Positions 17,677-24,278 are shown, counted from the first letter of the stretch. The stretch: 24,443 nucleotides of DNA from an uncultured Aggregatibacter sp. (GCF_901873365.1 NZ_CABFLM010000062.1:1-24443); one strand, 5' to 3'. Numbers and translations: made by a program. The notes: generated from the sequence alone by a model not told the origin.

Positions 17677-17706
17677 AAAACAGCCCACGACAAAGCGGGC
17701 TGTTTT
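17677..17706. terminator. Hairpin terminator between the surface lipoprotein gene and slam
   Basis: AAAACAGCCC (17677-17686) pairs with GGGCTGTTTT (17697-17706) over 10 bp with a 10-base loop, and T-rich sequence follows on both strands. It lies between the lipoprotein stop (17733) and the slam start (17647), so it should reduce readthrough into slam and favour the client over the translocon. Confidence 0.8.
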
Positions 17707-17732
17707 ATAATTAAAATTTCAAATTAATGAAA

Positions 17733-19280
17733 TTATTTTACTTGACCAGCAGCATTTTCGTCAGCACGAGCCGCCCAAGGTTTATTAACAATTTTTTCTG
17801 GTGTTGATACAGCTTCTTCATATTTCTTAGCACCAAATACCGCACCCCATTGTGTTACAGTGGTATCAGCATTTTTGCTACCTGCAACATTACCACCTAA
17901 CTCAGATGCTTTAGAACCAAATAAAGTTGCGTTAAATGAACCGTCTTTATTTGCATCTTCGTATGCTAATGCAGAAGTACCTGCGATGTTACCGTAGTTG
18001 TCTAACTTACCATTAAAGTTAACTAAATCAACATTGTAGTCACCTTTTTTGTTGTTAGTCCAAGTGTTATAGATAGAACCGGTAACATTTTTATCTGCTA
18101 AGTTAACTTTAGCCAAAACATGGTAACCACTTTTTAGTGCGTCAACTTCTTTTTCTACACCGATAGCATTTGGCGCGCCAGTTTTCTTAGCTTCACCCGG
18201 ACGGTAGTCATTGTTTAAGCCATAAGCTACTGCGTGACCGTGGTATACAAGCTCACCAGAAAGTTTAGCTAATTGTTCACCAGTAGTATTGTTTAAACCA
18301 CGATAGAAGTAAGAGTTTTCAGTACCTGCTTCACCATAGTGTGCAAAACCAATAACGTTACTTGTTACGTTACTGTTTTTATCGTCCAATAGACCTTTTT
18401 TGTATACGTCTAGCTCTTTTTCAGTAAGGCTATGTAATTTAGTTGTTACACGACCATATTGAACAAAACGTAATTGACCATCTTGTTGAGCGGCTAATTT
18501 ATTAGTTTCTTTTACTAATGGTAGGTTATTTGCATCAGTATCTTTTAATTCTTTACCATCTTCATAGGAATTGGTTCTTAAACCGTAAACTTCAGCTAAT
18601 GTATCTTTACCCTCAGCATTTCTATCTGCACGGTCAAAGTAAGCAATACGATCTTTTTGGTAAACTAAAGCAGCACCAGACTCTGTACCTTGTGTATTAG
18701 TTTTAGTACGGCTTTCTGGACGTGAAGTACCAACTGTAGTACCACGATCTGTTGAGTCGTTATAAATGCCAGTTAAGGTGTATGTACCACTTTGAGTATT
18801 GTTGCCAACGAATTGGAAATCTTCAATATAAGCAATTGCTTTAGACTCAGCACCTTCGTGTGGGTAAGCTACAACGATAGTATCTAGACGAGGATCTAAA
18901 TTTTGAACAGTCATTGGCAATGGAGCAGATTGAGTAGAATCAACTTTATCACCATTATTATTTACGATGAAATCAGATGTGTTCTTTTTAGAAAGTAAGT
19001 AACCTGGGTTAGACTCGCTAGAAGTTGTTTGAGCTGCTTTGTCTGCCTCTGCTTTTTTCTCAGCTGCTGCTTTTTCTGCTGCTGCTTTTTCTGCTGCTGC
19101 TTTTTCTGCTGCTGCTTTTTCTGCTGCTGCTTTTTCTGCTTGTTGTTTTTGTAGCTGCTGTTGTTGCTGTTGCTGTTGTTGAGCAGCTGAATCATCGCTA
19201 CCGCCACTTGAACCACAAGCTGCTAATACAGCTGAGCAGACTAATGTTAGACTAAATTTAACAAGTTTGTTGTTTTTCAT
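17733..19280 (-). CDS. TbpB-like surface lipoprotein, predicted Slam client
   Basis: The product has 515 residues from the ATG at 19280, preceded by AAAGG. A longer frame opening at a TTG (19358) is rejected because it starts inside a palindrome and puts the signal peptide internally. The lipobox LAA-C22 is followed by GSSGGSDDS, then Q34-Q42, then five AAAEK units (51-75), a helical TolA-like stalk. The rest is beta-rich. Its C-terminus (DANKDGSFNATLFG, ASELGGNVAG, WGAVFGAKK) matches the terminal barrel signature of TbpB-type (TbpB_B_D) domains: a designed-looking hydrophilic repeat, an ELGG strand and a final FGAK. It probably displays a receptor for a host iron or haem protein, but no cognate TonB receptor is adjacent. 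The ligand cannot be predicted. Confidence 0.82.
   Translation of the reverse strand: MKNNKLVKFSLTLVCSAVLAACGSSGGSDDSAAQQQQQQQQQLQKQQAEKAAAEKAAAEKAAAEKAAAEKAAAEKKAEADKAAQTTSSESNPGYLLSKKNTSDFIVNNNGDKVDSTQSAPLPMTVQNLDPRLDTIVVAYPHEGAESKAIAYIEDFQFVGNNTQSGTYTLTGIYNDSTDRGTTVGTSRPESRTKTNTQGTESGAALVYQKDRIAYFDRADRNAEGKDTLAEVYGLRTNSYEDGKELKDTDANNLPLVKETNKLAAQQDGQLRFVQYGRVTTKLHSLTEKELDVYKKGLLDDKNSNVTSNVIGFAHYGEAGTENSYFYRGLNNTTGEQLAKLSGELVYHGHAVAYGLNNDYRPGEAKKTGAPNAIGVEKEVDALKSGYHVLAKVNLADKNVTGSIYNTWTNNKKGDYNVDLVNFNGKLDNYGNIAGTSALAYEDANKDGSFNATLFGSKASELGGNVAGSKNADTTVTQWGAVFGAKKYEEAVSTPEKIVNKPWAARADENAAGQVK
19063..19137. repeat. Five perfect 15-bp tandem repeats encoding AAAEK
   Basis: The 15-mer GCTGCTGCTTTTTCT (plus-strand reading) occurs five times head to tail without mismatch, within the stalk of the TbpB-like lipoprotein. 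Because the unit is a multiple of three, gain or loss of copies alters stalk length without breaking the frame. Confidence 0.95.
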
Positions 19281-19305
19281 AGTTTTAACCTTTATAAAAT
19301 TGGTT

Positions 19306-19311
19306 ATTATA
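19306..19311 (-). promoter_or_regulatory. Candidate -10 box of the surface lipoprotein gene
   Basis: TATAAT on the minus strand lies 25 bases upstream of the ATG at 19280. The matching -35 region (GATAAG at 17-base spacing) is weak. Confidence 0.4.
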
Positions 19312-19344
19312 ACTTTATGGCTAACAAGCTTATCGCTGCTAACC

Positions 19345-19362
19345 CCTTTTGTATACAAAAGG
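19345..19362. promoter_or_regulatory. Perfect 18-bp palindrome upstream of the surface lipoprotein gene
   Basis: CCTTTTGTATACAAAAGG is its own reverse complement. It sits about 35 bases upstream of the predicted -10 of the lipoprotein gene and could be an operator. It also shares AAAGG with the hairpin at 19358-19377, so the two structures are mutually exclusive in RNA. Confidence 0.4.
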
Positions 19363-19377
19363 CTACATAAAGCCTTT
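19358..19377 (-). terminator. Weak hairpin, possible terminator of the small lipoprotein gene
   Basis: A 7-bp stem AAAGGCT/AGCCTTT with a 6-base loop lies about 75 bases beyond the stop of the small lipoprotein gene, and the minus strand continues with TTTTG. The stem is short. Confidence 0.4.
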
Positions 19378-19452
19378 CACTCTAAATGCTAGCATTCCAA
19401 AACACAGAAAGCAACAATTAAATCGATACCACACAATAGACTTTACATTAAT

Positions 19453-19737
19453 TTACATTGAGTGTTTTTTTGTTCTTTTTACTGTTTTCGGCTCAGGCGC
19501 AACTTTCTGCGTCTCTTCTACTCTCTTAAAACCATGTTCAGCCATACAAGCATCAAGCATTGGAACATCTTTATTCATGATCTTTCCACCTAGTTTCGCT
19601 TTGCAATTCTCAAATGCAGCCAAAAATTCTTCTTTTTCCGTTTTCGGCGTCATGGATTTATTGGAATCGGAAGTATTGCTTGATGAACAACCGATTAAAA
19701 CAAGTGATGGTAATAAAATACTGAGTAATTTTTTCAT
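19453..19737 (-). CDS. Small lipoprotein of unknown function
   Basis: The 94-residue product has a clear lipoprotein signal with lipobox LIG-C17 and the following serines SSSNTSDSNKS. The mature part is short, charged and probably helical, with a conserved-looking core EFLAAFENCKAK and MLDACMAEHGFKRV that contains two further cysteines (C45, C64), possibly a disulphide. The C-terminus is basic (KTVKRTKKHSM). AGGA precedes the ATG. It lies upstream of the TbpB-like lipoprotein on the same strand inside the island and shares its AT-rich character. I do not recognise a family; a role in the surface-receptor system is suggested only by position. Confidence 0.72.
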   Translation of the reverse strand: MKKLLSILLPSLVLIGCSSSNTSDSNKSMTPKTEKEEFLAAFENCKAKLGGKIMNKDVPMLDACMAEHGFKRVEETQKVAPEPKTVKRTKKHSM

Positions 19738-19887
19738 AAATCATCCTATTTATCGTGAGTAAGAAACCATGAGTATAGCAACGAATTAAATATTTTTTTA
19801 ATAAATTTTCTCTATTAAGTATTTACTAGCATGCCAATTCACAAATGGCTCCATACGCTTTTTAAGATAAATCCGAAACTCACCGTG

Positions 19888-19940
19888 AAAAAATCTGCAC
19901 CTTACACAGCTTGACTCAGCGTCAATGTGTAAGGTGCAGA
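19888..19940 (-). terminator. Intrinsic terminator of gnd (right copy of the 53-bp direct repeat)
   Basis: This is the same 15-bp stem and nested inner hairpin as at 16086-16132, followed on the minus strand by six T residues (19893-19888). It lies 35 bases past the gnd stop codon. It marks the right boundary of the Slam island. Confidence 0.88.
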
Positions 19941-19943
19941 TCA

Positions 19944-19952
19944 AAGTGCGGT
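19944..19952 (+). repeat. DNA uptake signal sequence
   Basis: Exact AAGTGCGGT four bases outside the right 53-bp repeat, between it and the gnd stop codon; the first copy after the island. Confidence 0.85.
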
Positions 19953-19974
19953 CGGTTTATCGCACGTTTTTTAC

Positions 19975-21429
19975 TTAGACATCATACGTGGTGGATGCGG
20001 TATTGCCGCCGCGACCCGTCCAGTTGGTGTGGAAGAATTCGCCGCGTGGTTTGTCGGTGCGTTCGTAAGTGTGTGCGCCGAAGTAGTCACGTTGTGCTTG
20101 CAATAAGTTTGCTGGTAAACGTGCTGAAGTGTAACCGTCTAAGAAGGTAATCGCAGACGCCATACATGGCATTGGAATACCCACTTGAATGGATCTCGCC
20201 ACCACTTTGCGCCATTCGCCCATGGCGTCTTCTAAAATGCCTTTGAAGTAGCTGTCGGAACCTAAGAAGATTAAATCCGGGTTCGCTTCGTACGCATCGC
20301 GAATGTTACCTAAGAAACGGCTACGAATAATACAGCCTTCGCGCCATAATAAGGCGGTATTGCCGTAGTTGATGTTCCAGTTGAAGTTTTCAGACGCTTC
20401 ACGAATCAACATAAAGCCTTGTGCGTAAGAAATGATTTTTGATGCCAATAGCGCTTTACGCACCGCTTCAATCCATTCTTTTTTATCGCCTTCCACTTTG
20501 CCTACAGTTTTACCGAATAATTGGCTTGCGGCAACGCGTTGATCTTTAAAAGCAGATACGCAACGGGCGAACACGGACTCGGTGATTAAGGTCAATGGAA
20601 TACCGAAATCAAGGGCATTGATCCCCGTCCATTTGCCCGTACCTTTTTGTCCTGCGGTGTCTAAAATTTTATCCACAAGACGGTTACCATCTTCATCTTT
20701 ATAGCCAAGAATATCGGCGGTGATGTCGATTAAGTAGCTGTCTAATTCGGTGTTACGCCATGCTTTGAAGGTGGCTTCTAACTCATCATCAGACAAGCCC
20801 ACGCCCTCTTTTAAGAATTGGTAGGCTTCGCAAATTAATTGCATATCGCCGTATTCGATGCCGTTATGCACCATTTTTACGAAATGGCCTGCGCCATCTT
20901 TGCCCACCCAATCACAGCACGCTTCGCCTTTGTCGGTTTTGGCTGAAATCGCTTGTAATACCGGTTTCACGAATGGCCATGCTTCTTCGTTACCGCCCGG
21001 CATAATGGATGGCCCGTGGCGTGCGCCCTCTTCACCGCCGGAAACGCCGGTGCCGATAAAGCGAATGCCTTTTTCACGCAACGCTGCCACACGACGGTTG
21101 GTGTCCGGATAGTTTGAGTTACCGCCATCAATAATGATGTCGCCTTCTTCTAAGTGCGGAAGTAATGCGTCAATGAATTGATCCACCACCTCACCCGCAC
21201 GCACCATTAACATCACTTTGCGCGGTTTTTCTAATTTAGCGGCCAAATCTTCCAAAGAATAAGCACCGATAATGTTCGTGCCTTTTGCCGCACCTTGTAA
21301 AAATTCATCCACTTTAGATGTGGTACGGTTATACGCGACCACTTTAAACCCGTGGTCGTTCATATTTAAAATGAGGTTTTGCCCCATCACGGCTAAGCCG
21401 ATAACACCGATGTCGCCTTTTACTGACAT
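19975..21429 (-). CDS. gnd: 6-phosphogluconate dehydrogenase, decarboxylating
   Basis: The 484-residue enzyme converts 6-phosphogluconate to ribulose 5-phosphate with NADP reduction in the oxidative pentose phosphate pathway. The N-terminal Rossmann fold shows GLAVMGQNLILNMNDHG, the substrate-binding signature VSGGEEGARHGPSIMPGG is at 129-146, and the catalytic pair K185 (GHFVKMVHNGIEYGD) and E192 are in place. The helical C-terminal domain and tail GGNTASTTYDV are complete, so length and sequence are normal. AGGAG precedes the ATG at 21429. Codon use and base composition fit the core genome, in contrast to the AT-rich island downstream. Confidence 0.98.
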   Translation of the reverse strand: MSVKGDIGVIGLAVMGQNLILNMNDHGFKVVAYNRTTSKVDEFLQGAAKGTNIIGAYSLEDLAAKLEKPRKVMLMVRAGEVVDQFIDALLPHLEEGDIIIDGGNSNYPDTNRRVAALREKGIRFIGTGVSGGEEGARHGPSIMPGGNEEAWPFVKPVLQAISAKTDKGEACCDWVGKDGAGHFVKMVHNGIEYGDMQLICEAYQFLKEGVGLSDDELEATFKAWRNTELDSYLIDITADILGYKDEDGNRLVDKILDTAGQKGTGKWTGINALDFGIPLTLITESVFARCVSAFKDQRVAASQLFGKTVGKVEGDKKEWIEAVRKALLASKIISYAQGFMLIREASENFNWNINYGNTALLWREGCIIRSRFLGNIRDAYEANPDLIFLGSDSYFKGILEDAMGEWRKVVARSIQVGIPMPCMASAITFLDGYTSARLPANLLQAQRDYFGAHTYERTDKPRGEFFHTNWTGRGGNTASTTYDV

Positions 21430-21489
21430 TGTTTTCTCCTGTTGTATTAACTTGTAACGCAGAAAATTTATTGGAATTTAACCGCGCTT

Positions 21490-22518
21490 TTAACTAAATT
21501 GTTGCTCAAAAATCAGTTTTTGTTGCTCAATTTCCCTCACTAATTCTTCTTCTGACGGCAGATATGCCATATATTTGCTGGCAAATAATTGCGGGTTATC
21601 ATTTAACACCGAATATTTCACTACAACACTATCGGTCTCAGTGCACAGTAACAAACCAATAGTCGGGTTATCATTTTCTTGCTTTTTCAGATCATCATAC
21701 ATTCGAACATACATATCCAATTGCCCAATATCTTGATGCGTAAGCTTTCCGGTTTTTAATTCCACAATCACAAAACATTTTAGGATATAATTATAAAAAA
21801 CCAAGTCGATAAAAAAATCTGAGGTTTCAGTTCGAATATGCTGTTGACGAGCTACAAATGCAAACCCCTTACCAAGCTCAAGCATAAACTGTTGTAAATT
21901 ATCAATGAGTGCTTTTTCTAACTCAGCTTCCGTATAGGCTAAATTCGCCGGTAGATTTAAAAATTCCAATACTGTTGGATTTTTAATAAAATCACCTGGT
22001 TGAAGTGCGGTGACTTTTTCTTTCATTTCCATTGCTACAAGATTTTTATCTTGGCTAGCGAACAGGCGATCGTAATAAAGTGTTGCAATATTACGATCAA
22101 GCACACGCACAGACCAATGATGCTGTGCCGCCTCGGTTAAGTAATATAAACGGGCTTTATCATTAGACACCTTTAAACAACGTTGAAAATGCGACCAACT
22201 TAATTGTGCGAACAGTGTTCGCAATTTTGGATAGTCCGGAAATAACAAATAAAATTGACGGATTTCCCAAAGTGTTCGTTTACTAAATCCTTTACCAAAT
22301 TCAGCCGTTAACTCCACCGAAAGCGTTTTGATAATTTCTTTTCCATATCCTGCCCGTTCAGCACCATTTTGTTCTTCCAATACGATTCTTTCACCAATCT
22401 TCCAATAGGCCTCTACCATGGCAGAATTTATGGCTGCATAAGCCTGCTGGCGAGCTGTCGATAAAATTTGTTTAATATCGACAAGATAATTACTTATGGT
22501 TGTATTCATCATATTCAT
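21490..22518 (-). CDS. DUF1016/YhcG-type PD-(D/E)XK nuclease-domain protein
   Basis: The 342-residue product has the two-part YhcG layout. An N-terminal DUF1016 helical domain (about 10-150) contains AYWKIGERIVLEEQNG, RAGYGKEIIKTLS and QLSWSHFQRCLKV. A C-terminal PD-(D/E)XK nuclease domain (about 165-335) carries D238 in FFIDLVFYN, E253-x-K255 in VIVELKTGK and Q266 in DIGQLDMYV, so the catalytic set is intact. DNA or RNA cleavage is predicted; the biological role of the family is not established, and members often sit near restriction-modification or mobile genes. No methylase or restriction partner is visible. Three in-frame ATGs compete (22518, 22512, 22509) and none has a strong ribosome-binding site. 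Confidence 0.85.
   Translation of the reverse strand: MNMMNTTISNYLVDIKQILSTARQQAYAAINSAMVEAYWKIGERIVLEEQNGAERAGYGKEIIKTLSVELTAEFGKGFSKRTLWEIRQFYLLFPDYPKLRTLFAQLSWSHFQRCLKVSNDKARLYYLTEAAQHHWSVRVLDRNIATLYYDRLFASQDKNLVAMEMKEKVTALQPGDFIKNPTVLEFLNLPANLAYTEAELEKALIDNLQQFMLELGKGFAFVARQQHIRTETSDFFIDLVFYNYILKCFVIVELKTGKLTHQDIGQLDMYVRMYDDLKKQENDNPTIGLLLCTETDSVVVKYSVLNDNPQLFASKYMAYLPSEEELVREIEQQKLIFEQQFS
22003..22011 (+). repeat. DNA uptake signal sequence
   Basis: Exact AAGTGCGGT followed by GACTTTTTC inside the YhcG-type nuclease gene. Confidence 0.85.
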
Positions 22519-22545
22519 TTAAAAAATGGGTATTTTTAATTCTTT

Positions 22546-22744
22546 GATAGCATGCGTTTCAAACGCAATGTCTTTATCTACAAGCACAGGCTATGAAACG
22601 TGCGCTATCAGAAATCCATCTTCTTGCTACGCAAAAGTGCGGTCGTTTTTTTCAATTGTTTTTATTTACGCTGGCGCGAGTCTCCTGACGCGTGCCTTAC
22701 AAATTTAGTAAGTTATCAGCACGCGTCAGGAGACGCACACTATC
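22546..22744. repeat. Hairpin-rich dispersed repeat, copy R1 (199 bp)
   Basis: It begins with GATAGC and ends CTATC, and contains from left to right a small hairpin (TGCGTTT/AAACGCA), a uptake sequence at 22635-22643 with its T-rich flank, and a 16-bp perfect inverted repeat (22680-22695 with 22719-22734) whose loop holds a further CTTAC/GTAAG stem. The last 168 bp (22577-22744) align without gaps to 23505-23672 with 11 substitutions. It lies directly after the stop of the racemase gene. Confidence 0.92.
22635..22643 (+). repeat. DNA uptake signal sequence inside repeat R1
   Basis: Exact AAGTGCGGT followed by CGTTTTTTT and a second T-rich stretch, matching the extended uptake consensus very well. 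Confidence 0.9.
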
Positions 22745-22759
22745 AAAGCGATCATTTTT

Positions 22760-23461
22760 CTAAGTGTTTTTTACACCTAAAACAAAATCAGCAGCCATTT
22801 GAGAATGCAATTTAGCCGTGTCGAAAAACGGCAATGGCGAGTCGCTTTGATTAACCAACAATCCGATTTCCGTACACCCTAAAATTACGCCTTCTGCCCC
22901 CTGATTTTTCAATTCATCAATGATTTTTAAATAAAATGCTTTTGATTGTGGTAAAAATTTACCCACACAAAGCTCATCAAAAATAATTCGATGTATTTCG
23001 TTTTGAATTTCATCACTTGGCACAATCGGCATAATGCCTCTCTGCTGTAAACCGTCGCGATAAAAATTATCGCTCATAGTAAATTTTGTACCGAGCAAAG
23101 CCACTTTATTTAAGCCTCGCGATTTAATAGCATCTGCTGTAGCATCTAAAATATGTAAAAATGGAATAGAAAGCGCCCGCTCAATTTGAGGTGCTACTTT
23201 GTGCATGGTATTAGTTGCAAGCACAATACCCTCTGCACCAATCATCTCTAGTTTTTTTCCTGCGTTAGCGAGAATCTCTCCTGCTCGTTGCCATTCACTT
23301 TGTTTCTGGCATTGCACAATTTCTTCAAATTCCACACTCACCATGACAATAGGCGCAGAAATATTCCCGCCTTTTTTCTGATTCACTAAACGATTGATCT
23401 CAGTGTAATAAGTTGCCGTACTTTCCGGGCTCATTCCACCGATAATACCTAATATTTTCAT
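22760..23461 (-). CDS. Asp/Glu racemase family protein, YgeA type
   Basis: The product is 233 residues from the ATG at 23461, preceded by GGAAGGAG; an upstream start at 23482 is less likely. It has the Asp/Glu/hydantoin racemase fold with the N-terminal signature ILGIIGGMSPESTATYY and both active-site regions. The first catalytic position, usually Cys in aspartate racemases, is T83 in LATNTMHK, while the second is C196 in LGCTEIG. That Thr/Cys pair is what is known for the E. coli L-Asp/Glu-specific racemase YgeA, so L-aspartate or L-glutamate to the D form is the likely reaction, outside peptidoglycan synthesis. The gene is flanked on both sides by the hairpin-rich repeat (R1 after, R2 before). 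Confidence 0.88.
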   Translation of the reverse strand: MKILGIIGGMSPESTATYYTEINRLVNQKKGGNISAPIVMVSVEFEEIVQCQKQSEWQRAGEILANAGKKLEMIGAEGIVLATNTMHKVAPQIERALSIPFLHILDATADAIKSRGLNKVALLGTKFTMSDNFYRDGLQQRGIMPIVPSDEIQNEIHRIIFDELCVGKFLPQSKAFYLKIIDELKNQGAEGVILGCTEIGLLVNQSDSPLPFFDTAKLHSQMAADFVLGVKNT

Positions 23462-23473
23462 ATTGCTCCTTCC

Positions 23474-23672
23474 TGTGCGCACGTTTCCCCAACGTGTGCC
23501 TTCATCTACAAGCTCACTCTATGAAGCGTGCGCTATCAAAAATCCATTTTCTTGCTCCGCAAAAGTGCGGTCGTTTTTTTCAATTGTTTTTATTTACGCT
23601 GGCGCGCGTCTCCCGACGCGTGCCTTACAAATTTAGTAAGTTATCAGCACGCGTCAGGAGACGCGCGCTATC
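23474..23672. repeat. Hairpin-rich dispersed repeat, copy R2 (199 bp)
   Basis: It is a second copy in the same orientation as R1. Its parts are a hairpin GCGCACGTT/AACGTGTGC (23477-23499, one mismatch), an uptake sequence at 23563-23571, and a 22-bp inverted repeat (23602-23623 with 23647-23668, one mismatch) enclosing a CTTAC/GTAAG stem. It lies between the membrane-protein gene and the racemase gene, and its first hairpin falls in the racemase leader just ahead of the ribosome-binding site. Confidence 0.92.
23563..23571 (+). repeat. DNA uptake signal sequence inside repeat R2
   Basis: Exact AAGTGCGGT at the same internal position as in R1, with the same T-rich flanks. Confidence 0.9.
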
Positions 23673-23702
23673 TAAGGGGAGAATCCCACTGATTATGATT
23701 TT

Positions 23703-24278
23703 TTAAGGTTTATTAAACGTTTCTAAATTTTCTCTTAAATCAAGATAATTTAGCAAAAAAATTTCTGGAATACCTACTCCTATACCCAAAATAAACCAAC
23801 CACTAATACTTAATGGCAAAGGGAAGTAAAACGATAGAATTATAATAATGGCTATACACCACAATAAAAAAAGACCAACAAAAGAATATTTCTTTAGTTT
23901 CATTTTCTCTATCTTCTTTTTACCTTCTGATGTTAATTTTGCATCTATATTTACTAACCCTTTCCGATATAACTCAAAAAATATAAGGAAATTATGGTCA
24001 ATATTAGCTTTTACCAATTTTTTCACCTCTTTATAGGTAACTCCAGCAAAGCAAGGAAATACATTACATGTAAGTGATTGAATTAGTTTAGACTCTTGAT
24101 CTAGTTTAGTGAGTTCTTCTTTTGAAAAATATTTTTTAAACAATTCTAACTTCTTTATTGCGGCATTTTGAGTGAAATTTGAGGCACTTTTAAATAGTCC
24201 ATATATACCGCCTAATGCCGTTATTATAGTCGGAAATATCTCATAATATTCCTGTATAAATTTTATAATATATGACAT
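23703..24278 (-). CDS. Predicted three-helix membrane protein of unknown function
   Basis: The 191-residue product is not recognised. It has a predicted membrane helix at about 14-29 (FPTIITALGGIYGLF), a charged middle domain (30-128) and a hydrophobic hairpin at about 131-151 and 155-177. The middle section from about 80 to 125 (TYKEVKKLVKANIDHNFLIFFELYRKGLVNIDAKLTSEGKK, shown here only as landmarks TYKEV, LYRKGLV and LTSEGKK) reads like a small winged-helix fold. The ATG at 24278 has AAGGAG nine bases upstream. The gene is very AT-rich compared with its neighbours and sits between repeat copies R2 and R3, so horizontal origin is plausible. A membrane effector or sensor is a guess without support. 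Confidence 0.75.
   Translation of the reverse strand: MSYIIKFIQEYYEIFPTIITALGGIYGLFKSASNFTQNAAIKKLELFKKYFSKEELTKLDQESKLIQSLTCNVFPCFAGVTYKEVKKLVKANIDHNFLIFFELYRKGLVNIDAKLTSEGKKKIEKMKLKKYSFVGLFLLWCIAIIIILSFYFPLPLSISGWFILGIGVGIPEIFLLNYLDLRENLETFNKP

Noticed and set aside
19025..19255. Leucine-rich plus-strand open frame
   Set aside because: Antisense reading of the AAAEK and poly-Gln repeats of the lipoprotein gene.
22526..22815. Short plus-strand open frames across repeat R1
   Set aside because: They translate hairpins and an uptake sequence, lack ribosome-binding sites, and similar frames recur in R2 because the DNA repeats; they are products of the repeat.
23494..23706. 70-codon plus-strand open frame across repeat R2
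   Set aside because: The same repeat-derived peptide as in R1, with no sign of selection as protein.
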